Source: Odiellus spinosus (lineage: Eukaryota > Arthropoda > Arachnida > Opiliones > Phalangiidae). Taken from it: a stretch of DNA of 64,000 bases. Where the stretch lies: the NCBI GenBank assembly GCA_963920705.1, contig OY987240.1:3788501-3852500 (forward strand), written 5' to 3'. A program made the translations under genes and the position numbers. Shown piece by piece: positions 1 through 12,200 of this stretch (positions within the stretch are counted from its first letter, which is position 1; each line of letters begins with the position of its first letter). The notes under the pieces are model-generated. The model saw only the letters and a list, made by a program, of their open reading frames with translations, made no database searches and was not told the origin of the DNA.

Positions 1-345
1 CATGATTCGAAAAACATGATTCGAAAAAAATGATTCGAAAAACATGATTCGAAAAACATGATTCGAAAAACATGATTCGAAAAACATGATTCGAAAAACA
101 TGATTCGAAAAACATGATTCGAAAAACATGATTCGAAAAACATGATTCGAAAAACATGATTCGAAAAACATGATTCGAAAAACATGATTCGAAAAACATG
201 ATTCGAAAAACATGATTCGAAAAACATGATTCGAAAAACATCATTCGAAAAACATCATTCGAAAAACATCATTCGAAAAACATCATTCGAAAAACATCAT
301 TCGAAAAACATCATTCGAAAAACATCATTCGAAAAAATCATTCGA
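1..345 (+). repeat. Opening G-type run then C-type run
   Basis: Bases 1-239 are a run of G-type monomers, with one near base 20-35 whose last C is replaced by A. From 240 the array switches to C-type monomers, including a 13-mer near 324-336. The segment precedes the first clear tandem duplication. It holds no gene. Confidence 0.9.
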
Positions 346-378
346 AAAACATCATTCGAAAAACATCATTCGAAAAAC

Positions 379-393
379 ATCATTCGACAAAAC
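379..393 (+). repeat. 15-bp monomer ATCATTCGACAAAAC at C-to-G boundary (reference copy)
   Basis: This inserted-C monomer closes a C-type run and is followed by G-type or TTGATTCG monomers nearly everywhere it occurs, for example near 1246, 2113, 3245, 5290, 8050, 11050, 20930, 33045, 47825 and 55395. Exceptions are near 57017 and 61830, where a C-type monomer follows. In several units two copies occur one monomer apart (for example near 12880, 18570, 21645, 30190, 33742, 38620 and 39516). Confidence 0.85.
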
Positions 394-839
394 ATGATTC
401 GAAAAACTTGATTCGAAAAACATGATTCGAAAAACATGATTCGAAAAACATGATTCGAAAAACATGATTCGAAAAACATGATTCGAAAAACATGATTCGA
501 AAAACATGATTCGAAAAACATGATTCGAAAAACATGATTCGAAAAACATGATTCGAAAAACATGATTCGAAAAACATGATTCGAAAAACATGATTCGAAA
601 AACATGATTCGAAAAACATCATTCTATAAACATCATTCGAAAAACATCATTCGAAAAACATCATTCGAAAAACATCATTCGAAAAACATCATTCGAAAAA
701 CATCATTCGAAAAACATTATTCGAAAAAAATTATTCGAAAAACATCATTCGAAAAAATCATTCGAAAAACATCATTCGAAAAACATCATTCGAAAAGCAT
801 CATGCGAAAAACATGACTCGAAAAACTTGATTCGAAAAA

Positions 840-856
840 CATGATTCGAAATCATG
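840..856. repeat. 17-nt perfect dyad CATGATTCGAAATCATG (reference copy)
   Basis: A 13-bp monomer that has lost one A places CATGATT opposite AATCATG around a 3-nt centre. Read as RNA or single-stranded DNA it can also be drawn as a 5-bp stem (CATGA/TCATG) with a 7-nt loop TTCGAAA. It recurs once in most core cassettes, for example at 1707, 2504, 2839, 40449, 40532, 46786 and 61057. The ordinary 14-mer lacks this symmetry, having only the 6-bp TTCGAA palindrome and short CATG ends. A binding or structural role is possible but not shown. Confidence 0.85.
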
Positions 857-1449
857 ATTCGGAAAACATGATTCGAAAAACATGATTCGAAAAACAAAAT
901 TCGAAAAACATGATTCGAAAAACATGATTCGAAAAACATGATTCGAAAAACATGATTCGAAAAACATGATTCGAAAAACATGATTCGAAAAACATGATTC
1001 GAAAAACATGATTCGAAAAACATGATTCGAAAAACATGATTCGAAAAACATGATTCGAAAAACATGATTCGAAAAACATGATTCGAAAAACATGATTCGA
1101 AAAACATGATTCGAAAAACATGATTCGAAAAACATCATTCGAAAAACATCATTCGAAAAACATCATTCGAAAAACATGATTCGAAAAACATGATTCGAAA
1201 AACATCATTCGAAAAACATCATTCGAAAAACATCATTCGAAAAACATCATTCGACAAAACATGATTCGAAAAACTTGATTCGAAAAACATGATTCGAAAA
1301 ACATGATTCGAAAAACATGATTCGAAAAACATGATTCGAAAAACATGATTCGAAAAACATGATTCGAAAAACATGATTCGAAAAACATGATTCGAAAAAC
1401 ATGATTCGAAAAACATGATTCGAAAAACATGATTCGAAAAACATGATTC

Positions 1450-3720
1450 GAAAAACATGATTCGAAAAACATGATTCGAAAAACATCATTCTATAAACAT
1501 CATTCGAAAAACATCATTCGAAAAACATCATTCGAAAAACATCATTCGAAAAACATCATTCGAAAAACATCATTCGAAAAACATTATTCGAAAAAAATTA
1601 TTCGAAAAACATCATTCGAAAAAATCATTCGAAAAACATCATTCGAAAAACATCATTCGAAAAGCATCATGCGAAAAACATGACTCGAAAAACTTGATTC
1701 GAAAAACATGATTCGAAATCATGATTCGGAAAACATGATTCGAAAAACATGATTCGAAAAACAAAATTCGAAAAACATGATTCGAAAAACATGATTCGAA
1801 AAACATGATTCGAAAAACATGATTCGAAAAACATGATTCGAAAAACATGATTCGAAAAACATGATTCGAAAAACATGATTCGAAAAACATGATTCGAAAA
1901 ACATGATTCGAAAAACATGATTCGAAAAACATGATTCGAAAAACATGATTCGAAAAACATGATTCGAAAAACATGATTCGAAAAACATGATTCGAAAAAC
2001 ATCATTCGAAAAACATCATTCGAAAAACATCATTCGAAAAACATGATTCGAAAAACATGATTCGAAAAACATCATTCGAAAAACATCATTCGAAAAACAT
2101 CATTCGAAAAACATCATTCGACAAAACATGATTCGAAAAACATGATTCGAAAAACATGATTCGAAAAACTTGATTCGAAAAACTTGATTCGAAAAACATC
2201 ATTCGAAAAACATCATTCGAAAAACATCATTCTAAAAACATCATTCGAAAAACATCATTCGAAAAACATCATTCGAAAAACATCATTCGAAAAACATCAT
2301 TCGAAAAACATTATTCGAAAAAAATTATTCGAAAAACATCATTCGAAAAAAATCATTCGAAAAACATCATTCGAAAATATTATTCGAAAAAAATTATTCG
2401 AAAAACATCATTCGAAAAAAATCATTCGAAAAACATCATTCGAAAAACATCATTCGAAAAGCATCATTCGAAAAACATGACTCGAAAAACTTGATTCGAA
2501 AAACATGATTCGAAATCATGATTCGAAAAACATGATTCGAAAAACATGATTCGAAAAACAAAATTCGAAAAACATGATTCGAAAAACATGATTCGAAAAA
2601 CATGATTCGAAAAACATCATTCTATAAACATCATTCGAAAAACATCATTCGAAAAACATCATTCGAAAAACATCATTCGAAAAACATCATTCGAAAAACA
2701 TCATTCGAAAAACATTATTCGAAAAAAATTATTCGAAAAACATCATTCGAAAAAAATCATTCGAAAAACATCATTCGAAAAACATCATTCGAAAAGCATC
2801 ATGCGAAAAACATGACTCGAAAAACTTGATTCGAAAAACATGATTCGAAATCATGATTCGGAAAACATGATTCGAAAAACATGATTCGAAAAACAAAATT
2901 CGAAAAACATGATTCGAAAAACATGATTCGAAAAACATGATTCGAAAAACATGATTCGAAAAACATGATTCGAAAAACATGATTCGAAAAACATGATTCG
3001 AAAAACATGATTCGAAAAACATGATTCGAAAAACATGATTCGAAAAACATGATTCGAAAAACATGATTCGAAAAACATGATTCGAAAAACATGATTCGAA
3101 AAACATGATTCGAAAAACATGATTCGAAAAACATCATTCGAAAAACATCATTCGAAAAACATCATTCGAAAAACATGATTCGAAAAACATGATTCGAAAA
3201 ACATCATTCGAAAAACATCATTCGAAAAACATCATTCGAAAAACATCATTCGACAAAACATGATTCGAAAAACATGATTCGAAAAACATGATTCGAAAAA
3301 CTTGATTCGAAAAACTTGATTCGAAAAACATCATTCGAAAAACATCATTCGAAAAACATCATTCTAAAAACATCATTCGAAAAACATCATTCGAAAAACA
3401 TCATTCGAAAAACATCATTCGAAAAACATCATTCGAAAAACATTATTCGAAAAAAATTATTCGAAAAACATCATTCGAAAAAAATCATTCGAAAAACATC
3501 ATTCGAAAATATTATTCGAAAAAAATTATTCGAAAAACATCATTCGAAAAAAATCATTCGAAAAACATCATTCGAAAAACATCATTCGAAAAGCATCATT
3601 CGAAAAACATGACTCGAAAAACTTGATTCGAAAAACATGATTCGAAATCATGATTCGAAAAACATGATTCGAAAAACATGATTCGAAAAACAAAATTCGA
3701 AAAACATGATTCGAAAAACA
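1450..3720 (+). repeat. 1,132-bp tandem duplication overlapping the 867-bp one
   Basis: Landmarks at 1639-2600 recur 1,132 bp later, including the paired TTGATTCG monomers (2170-2195 and 3302-3327), the ATCATTCTAAAAAC monomer, the AAAATATTATTCG junctions (2375 and 3507) and the dyads at 1707 and 2839. Left of about 1630 the offset is 1,131 because one copy has a 13-mer where the other has a 14-mer. The first copy shares its left part with the second 867-bp unit, so the two duplications were nested in time. Confidence 0.88.
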
Positions 3721-4620
3721 TGATTCGAAAAACATGATTCGAAAAACATGATTCGAAAAACATGATTCGAAAAACATGATTCGAAAAACATGATTCGAAA
3801 AACATGATTCGAAAAACATGATTCGAAAAACATGATTCGAAAAACATGATTCGAAAAACATGATTCGAAAAACATGATTCGAAAAACATGATTCGAAAAA
3901 CATGATTCGAAAAACATGATTCGAAAAACATTATTCGAAAAACATTATTCGAAAAACATTATTCGAAAAACATCATTCGAAAAACATCATTCGAAAAACA
4001 TCATTCGAAAAACATCATTCGAAAAACATCATTCGAAAAACATGATTCGAAAAACATGATTCGAAAAACATCATTCGAAAAACATGATTCGAAAAACATC
4101 ATTCGAAAAACATCATTCGAAAAACATGATTCGAAAAACATGATTCGAAAAACATGATTCGAAAAACTTCATTCGAAAAACATCATTCGAAAAACATCAT
4201 TCGAAAAACATCATTCGAAAAACATCATTCGAAAAACATCATTCGAAAAACATCATTCGAAAAACATCATTCGAAAAACATCATTCGAAAAACATCATTC
4301 GAAAAACATCATTCGAAAAACATTATTCGAAAAAAATTATTCGAAAAACATCATTCGAAAAAAATCATTCGAAAAACATCATTCGAAAAACATCATTCGA
4401 AAAGCATCATTCGAAAAACATGACTCGAAAAACTTGATTCGAAAAACATGATTCGAAATCATGATTCGAAAAACATGATTCGAAAAACATGATTCGAAAA
4501 ACAAAATTCGAAAAACATGATTCGAAAAACATGATTCGAAAAACATGATTCGAAAAACATGATTCGAAAAACATGATTCGAAAAACATGATTCGAAAAAC
4601 ATGATTCGAAAAACATGATT
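3720..4620 (+). repeat. Satellite segment with an ATTATTCG triad and one core cassette
   Basis: A G-type run ends near 3925 and is followed by three ATTATTCG monomers, then mixed C and G runs, one TTCATTCG monomer near 4168, and a core cassette whose GACTCG monomer lies near 4424. It resembles parts of the units on either side but I could not assign it to one clean period. No gene is present. Confidence 0.8.
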
Positions 4621-7600
4621 CGAAAAACATCATTCGAAAAACATCATTCGAAAAACATCATTCGAAAAACATCATTCGAAAAACATCATTCGAAAAACAT
4701 CATTCGAAAAACATCATTCGAAAAACATCATTCGAAAAACATCATTCGAAAAACATCATTCGAAAAACATCATTCGAAAAACATCATTCGAAAAACATCA
4801 TTCGAAAAACATCATTCGAAAAACATCATTCGAAAAACATGATTCGAAAAACATGATTCGAAAAACATCATTCGAAAAACATCATTCGAAAAACATCATT
4901 CGAAAAACATCATTCGAAAAACATCATTCGAAAAACATCATTCGAAAAACATCATTCGAAAAACATCATTCGAAAAACATCATTCGAAAAACATCATTCG
5001 AAAAACATCATTCGAAAAACATCATTCGAAAAACATCATTCGAAAAACATCATTCGAAAAACATCATTCGAAAAACATCATTCGAAAAACATCATTCGAA
5101 AAACATTATTCGTAAAACATTATTCGAAAAACATCATTCGAAAAACATCATTCGAAAAACATCATTCGAAAAACATCATTCGAAAAACATAATTCGAAAA
5201 ACATCATTCGAAAAACATCATTGGAAAAAACATCAATCGAAAAACTTAATTCGAAAAACTTGATTCGAAAAACATCATTCGAAAAACATCATTCGACAAA
5301 ACATGATTCGAAAAACATGATTCGAAAAACTTGATTCGAAAATCATGATTCGAAAAACATGATTCGAAAAACATGATTCGAAAAACATGATTCGAAAAAC
5401 ATGATTCGAAAAACATGATTCGAAAAACATCATTCTATAAACATCATTCGAAAAACATCATTCGAAAAACATGATTCGAAAAACATGATTCGAAAAACAT
5501 GATTCGAAAAACATGATTCGAAAAACATGATTCGAAAAACATGATTCGAAAAACATCATTCTATAAACATCATTCGAAAAACATCATTCTAAAAACATCA
5601 TTCGAAAAACATCATTCGAAAAACATCATTCGAAAAACATCATTCGAAAAACATCATTCGAAAAACATTATTCGAAAAAAATTATTCGAAAAACATCATT
5701 CGAAAAAAATCATTCGAAAAACATCATTCGAAAAACATCATTCGAAAAGCATCATTCGAAAAACATGACTCGAAAAACTTGATTCGAAAAACATGATTCG
5801 AAATCATGATTCGAAAAACATGATTCGAAAAACATGATTCGAAAAACAAAATTCGAAAAACATGATTCGAAAAACATGATTCGAAAAACATGATTCGAAA
5901 AACATGATTCGAAAAACATGATTCGAAAAACATGATTCGAAAAACATGATTCGAAAAACATGATTCGAAAAACATGATTCGAAAAACATGATTCGAAAAA
6001 CATGATTCGAAAAACATGATTCGAAAAACATGATTCGAAAAACATGATTCGAAAAACATGATTCGAAAAACATCATTCGAAAAACATCATTCGAAAAACA
6101 TCATTCGAAAAACATCATTCGAAAAACATCATTCGAAAAACATCATTCGAAAAACATCATTCGAAAAACATCATTCGAAAAACATCATTCGAAAAACATC
6201 ATTCGAAAAACATCATTCGAAAAACATCATTCGAAAAACATCATTCGAAAAACATCATTCGAAAAACATGATTCGAAAAACATGATTCGAAAAACATGAT
6301 TCGAAAAACATGATTCGAAAAACATCATTCGAAAAACATCATTCGAAAAACATCATTCGAAAAACATCATTCGAAAAACATCATTCGAAAAACATCATTC
6401 GAAAAACATCATTCGAAAAACATCATTCGAAAAACATCATTCGAAAAACATCATTCGAAAAACATCATTCGAAAAACATCATTCGAAAAACATCATTCGA
6501 AAAACATCATTCGAAAAACATCATTCGAAAAACATCATTCGAAAAACATCATTCGAAAAACATTATTCGTAAAACATTATTCGAAAAACATCATTCGAAA
6601 AACATCATTCGAAAAACATCATTCGAAAAACATCATTCGAAAAACATAATTCGAAAAACATCATTCGAAAAACATCATTGGAAAAAACATCAATCGAAAA
6701 ACTTAATTCGAAAAACTTGATTCGAAAAACATCATTCGAAAAACATCATTCGACAAAACATGATTCGAAAAACATGATTCGAAAAACTTGATTCGAAAAT
6801 CATGATTCGAAAAACATGATTCGAAAAACATGATTCGAAAAACATGATTCGAAAAACATGATTCGAAAAACATCATTCGAAAAACATCATTCTATAAACA
6901 TCATTCGAAAAACATCATTCGAAAAACATGATTCGAAAAACATGATTCGAAAAACATGATTCGAAAAACATGATTCGAAAAACATGATTCGAAAAACATG
7001 ATTCGAAAAACATCATTCTATAAACATCATTCGAAAAACATCATTCGAAAAACATCATTCGAAAAACATCATTCGAAAAACATGACTCGAAAAACTTGAT
7101 TCGAAAAACATGATTCGAAATCATGATTCGAAAAACATGATTCGAAAAACATGATTCGAAAAACAAAATTCGAAAAACATGATTCGAAAAACATGATTCG
7201 AAAAACATGATTCGAAAAACATGATTCGAAAAACATGATTCGAAAAACATGATTCGAAAAACATGATTCGAAAAACATGATTCGAAAAACATGATTCGAA
7301 AAACATGATTCGAAAAACATGATTCGAAAAACATGATTCGAAAAACATGATTCGAAAAACATCATTCGAAAAACATCATTCGAAAAACATCATTCGAAAA
7401 ACATCATTCGAAAAACATCATTCGAAAAACATCATTCGAAAAACATCATTCGAAAAACATCATTCGAAAAACATCATTCGAAAAACATCATTCGAAAAAC
7501 ATCATTCGAAAAACATCATTCGAAAAACATCATTCGAAAAACATCATTCGAAAAACATCATTCGAAAAACATGATTCGAAAAACATGATTCGAAAAACAT

Positions 7601-9990
7601 GATTCGAAAAACATGATTCGAAAAACATGATTCGAAAAACATGATTCGAAAAACATGATTCGAAAAACATCATTCGAAAAACATCATTCGAAAAACATCA
7701 TTCGAAAAACATCATTCGAAAAACATCATTCGAAAAACATCATTCGAAAAACATCATTCGAAAAACATCATTCGAAAAACATCATTCGAAAAACATCATT
7801 CGAAAAACATCATTCGAAAAACATCATTCGAAAAACATCATTCGAAAAACATCATTCGAAAAACATTATTCGTAAAACATTATTCGAAAAACATCATTCG
7901 AAAAACATCATTCGAAAAACATCATTCGAAAAACATCATTCGAAAAACATAATTCGAAAAACATCATTCGAAAAACATCATTGGAAAAAACATCAATCGA
8001 AAAACTTAATTCGAAAAACTTGATTCGAAAAACATCATTCGAAAAACATCATTCGACAAAACATGATTCGAAAAACATGATTCGAAAAACTTGATTCGAA
8101 AATCATGATTCGAAAAACATGATTCGAAAAACATGATTCGAAAAACATGATTCGAAAAACATCATTCGAAAAACATCATTCGAAAAACATCATTCTATAA
8201 ACATCATTCGAAAAACATCATTCGAAAAACATGATTCGAAAAACATGATTCGAAAAACATGATTCGAAAAACATGATTCGAAAAACATGATTCGAAAAAC
8301 ATGATTCGAAAAACATCATTCTATAAACATCATTCGAAAAACATCATTCGAAAAACATCATTCGAAAAACATCATTCGAAAAACATCATTCGAAAAACAT
8401 TATTCGAAAAAATTATTCGAAAAACATCATTCGAAAAAATCATTCGAAAAACATCATTCGAAAAACATCATTCGAAAAACATCATTCGACAAAACATGAT
8501 TCGAAAAACTTGATTCGAAAAACATGATTCGAAAAACATGATTCGAAAAACATGATTCGAAAAACATGATTCGAAAAACATGATTCGAAAAACATGATTC
8601 GAAAAACATGATTCGAAAAACATGATTCGAAAAACATGATTCGAAAAACATGATTCGAAAAACATGATTCGAAAAACATGATTCGAAAAACATGATTCGA
8701 AAAACATGATTCGAAAAACATGATTCGAAAAACATCATTCTATAAACATCATTCGAAAAACATCATTCGAAAAACATGATTCGAAAAACATGATTCGAAA
8801 AACATGATTCGAAAAACATGATTCGAAAAACATGATTCGAAAAACATGATTCGAAAAACATCATTCTATAAACATCATTCGAAAAACATCATTCTAAAAA
8901 CATCATTCGAAAAACATCATTCGAAAAACATCATTCGAAAAACATCATTCGAAAAACATTATTCGAAAAAAATTATTCGAAAAACATCATTCGAAAAAAA
9001 TCATTCGAAAAACATCATTCGAAAAACATCATTCGAAAAGCATCATTCGAAAAACATGACTCGAAAAACTTGATTCGAAAAACATGATTCGAAATCATGA
9101 TTCGAAAAACATGATTCGAAAAACATGATTCGAAAAACAAAATTCGAAAAACATGATTCGAAAAACATGATTCGAAAAACATGATTCGAAAAACATGATT
9201 CGAAAAACATGATTCGAAAAACATGATTCGAAAAACATGATTCGAAAAACATGATTCGAAAAACATGATTCGAAAAACATGATTCGAAAAACATGATTCG
9301 AAAAACATGATTCGAAAAACATGATTCGAAAAACATGATTCGAAAAACATCATTCGAAAAACATCATTCGAAAAACATCATTCGAAAAACATCATTCGAA
9401 AAACATCATTCGAAAAACATCATTCGAAAAACATCATTCGAAAAACATCATTCGAAAAACATCATTCGAAAAACATCATTCGAAAAACATCATTCGAAAA
9501 ACATCATTCGAAAAACATCATTCGAAAAACATGATTCGAAAAACATGATTCGAAAAACATGATTCGAAAAACATGATTCGAAAAACATCATTCGAAAAAC
9601 ATCATTCGAAAAACATCATTCGAAAAACATCATTCGAAAAACATCATTCGAAAAACATCATTCGAAAAACATCATTCGAAAAACATCATTCGAAAAACAT
9701 CATTCGAAAAACATCATTCGAAAAACATCATTCGAAAAACATCATTCGAAAAACATCATTCGAAAAACATCATTCGAAAAACATCATTCGAAAAACATCA
9801 TTCGAAAAACATCATTCGAAAAACATCATTCGAAAAACATTATTCGTAAAACATTATTCGAAAAACATCATTCGAAAAACATCATTCGAAAAACATCATT
9901 CGAAAAACATCATTCGAAAAACATAATTCGAAAAACATCATTCGAAAAACATCATTGGAAAAAACATCAATCGAAAAACTTAATTCGAAA
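4620..9990 (+). repeat. Series of 1.3-2.0-kb units ending in a TTGG tag
   Basis: Four units end with the same rare string of monomers: CATCATTGG, then CATCAATCG, then CTTAATTCG, then CTTGATTCG. TTGG lies at 5221, 6678, 7981 and 9955, giving spacings of 1,457, 1,303 and 1,974 bp. Each tag follows a long C-type run, an ATTATTCGTAAAAC plus ATTATTCG pair and an ATAATTCG monomer. The differing spacings come from the lengths of G and C runs and from the presence or absence of an extra core cassette. The longest C-type runs seen, 17 monomers, lie at 4867-5104 and 6324-6561. Confidence 0.87.
5217..5260 (+). repeat. TTGG-tag variant cluster (reference copy)
   Basis: Three successive aberrant monomers (CATCATTGG, CATCAATCG, CTTAATTCG) form a marker. 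Full copies have TTGG at 5221, 6678, 7981, 9955, 23727 and 26818. From 32 kb onward the same cluster occurs with the first member shortened to CATCATCG, near 32243, 35780, 36563, 38266, 39162, 61479 and 63644. I saw no TTGG form on the right and no shortened form on the left. It is useful for dating exchanges between units; no function is implied. Confidence 0.88.
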
Positions 9991-12200
9991 AACTTGATTC
10001 GAAAAACATCATTCGAAAAACATCATTCGACAAAACATGATTCGAAAAACATGATTCGAAAAACTTGATTCGAAAATCATGATTCGAAAAACATGATTCG
10101 AAAAACATGATTCGAAAAACATGATTCGAAAAACATGATTCGAAAAACATCATTCGAAAAACATCATTCTATAAACATCATTCGAAAAACATCATTCGAA
10201 AAACATGATTCGAAAAACATGATTCGAAAAACATGATTCGAAAAACATGATTCGAAAAACATGATTCGAAAAACATGATTCGAAAAACATCATTCTATAA
10301 ACATCATTCGAAAAACATCATTCGAAAAACATCATTCGAAAAACATGATTCGAAAAACATCATTCGAAAAACATCATTCTATAAACATCATTCGAAAAAC
10401 ATCATTCGAAAAACATCATTCGAAAAACATCATTCGAAAAACATCATTCGAAAAACATCATTCGAAAAACATTATTCGAAAAAAATTATTCGAAAAACAT
10501 CATTCGAAAAAAATCATTCGAAAAACATCATTCGAAAAACATCATTCGAAAAGCATCATTCGAAAAACATGACTCGAAAAACTTGATTCGAAAAACATGA
10601 TTCGAAATCATGATTCGGAAAACATGATTCGAAAAACATGATTCGAAAAACAAAATTCGAAAAACATGATTCGAAAAACATGATTCGAAAAACATGATTC
10701 GAAAAACATGATTCGAAAAACATGATTCGAAAAACATGATTCGAAAAACATGATTCGAAAAACATGATTCGAAAAACATGATTCGAAAAACATGATTCGA
10801 AAAACATGATTCGAAAAACATGATTCGAAAAACATGATTCGAAAAACATGATTCGAAAAACATGATTCGAAAAACATGATTCGAAAAACATCATTCGAAA
10901 AACATCATTCGAAAAACATCATTCGAAAAACATCATTCGAAAAACATCATTCGAAAAACATCATTCGAAAAACATCATTCGAAAAACATGATTCGAAAAA
11001 CATCATTCGAAAAACATCATTCGAAAAACATCATTCGAAAAACATCATTCGACAAAACATGATTCGAAAAACATGATTCGAAAAACATGATTCGAAAAAC
11101 TTGATTCGAAAAACATCATTCGAAAAACATCATTCGAAAAACATCATTCGAAAAACATCATTCGAAAAACATCATTCGAAAAACATTATTCGAAAAAATT
11201 ATTCGAAAAACATCATTCGAAAAAATCATTCGAAAAACATCATTCGAAAAACATCATTCGAAAAACATCATTCGACAAAACATGATTCGAAAAACTTGAT
11301 TCGAAAAACATGATTCGAAAAACATGATTCGAAAAACATGATTCGAAAAACATGATTCGAAAAACATGATTCGAAAAACATGATTCGAAAAACATGATTC
11401 GAAAAACATGATTCGAAAAACATGATTCGAAAAACATGATTCGAAAAACATGATTCGAAAAACATGATTCGAAAAACATGATTCGAAAAACATGATTCGA
11501 AAAACATCATTCGAAAAACATCATTCGATAAACATCATTCGAAAAACATCATTCGAAAAACATCATTCGAAAAACATCATTCGAAAAACATCATTCGAAA
11601 AACATCATTCGAAAAACATCATTCGAAAAACATTCGAAAAAAATTATTCGAAAAACATCATTCGAAAAAAATCATTCGAAAAACATCATTCGAAAAACAT
11701 CATTCGAAAAGCATCATTCGAAAAACATGACTCGAAAAACTTGATTCGAAAAACATGATTCGAAATCATGATTCGGAAAACATGATTCGAAAAACATGAT
11801 TCGAAAAACAAAATTCGAAAAACATGATTCGAAAAACATGATTCGAAAAACATGATTCGAAAAACATGATTCGAAAAACATGATTCGAAAAACATGATTC
11901 GAAAAACATGATTCGAAAAACATGATTCGAAAAACATGATTCGAAAAACATGATTCGAAAAACATGATTCGAAAAACATGATTCGAAAAACATGATTCGA
12001 AAAACATGATTCGAAAAACATGATTCGAAAAACATGATTCGAAAAACATCATTCGAAAAACATCATTCGAAAAACATCATTCGAAAAACATCATTCGAAA
12101 AACATGATTCGAAAAACATGATTCGAAAAACATCATTCGAAAAACATCATTCGAAAAACATCATTCGAAAAACATCATTCGACAAAACATGATTCGAAAA
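9990..12200 (+). repeat. 1,158-bp offset pair of core-bearing units
   Basis: The segment with ATGACTCG near 10571, the 17-nt dyad, ATGATTCGGAAAAC, AAAATTCG and a run of about 16 G-type monomers recurs 1,158 bp later (near 11729). The upstream parts differ: the first has ATCATTCTATAAAC monomers near 10292 and 10376, the second an ATCATTCGATAAAC near 11520 and an 11-mer at 11631. So the pair is a partial duplication whose left flank has since been exchanged. Confidence 0.8.
10471..10665 (+). repeat. Core cassette, 14 ordered variant monomers (reference copy)
   Basis: In order: ATTATTCGAAAAAA, ATTATTCGAAAAAC, ATCATTCGAAAAAA, two C-type, ATCATTCGAAAAGC, C-type, ATGACTCGAAAAAC, TTGATTCGAAAAAC, the 13-mer ATGATTCGAAATC, ATGATTCGGAAAAC, two G-type, and AAAATTCGAAAAAC. 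The order is kept in about 59 places, found by their GACTCG monomer, for example near 814, 1681, 2813, 5768, 9058, 11729, 15532, 18118, 21194, 24706, 27810, 30664, 34620, 37961, 41443, 43607, 45744, 54244, 59676 and 63840. Some copies have GATTCGAA instead of GATTCGGA; copies near 48190, 49911, 53588, 57240 and 58291 lack the 13-mer. It is followed by a long G-type run in most cases. Confidence 0.9.

Larger units (their letters stand above)
345..2125 (+). repeat. 867-bp tandem duplication (two copies)
   Basis: Variant monomers recur at an exact 867-bp offset: the TTCGACAAAAC 15-mer, the ATCATTCTATAAAC monomer near 620/1487, the GACTCG monomer near 814/1681 and the 17-nt dyad at 840/1707. The copies run about 345-1256 and 1212-2123. 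867 is 62 x 14 minus 1, so the net shift is one base off the monomer register because each unit carries 13- and 15-mers. I saw no difference between copies over most of their length, so the duplication looks recent. Upstream of the 15-mer the C-type flanks differ. Confidence 0.9.
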
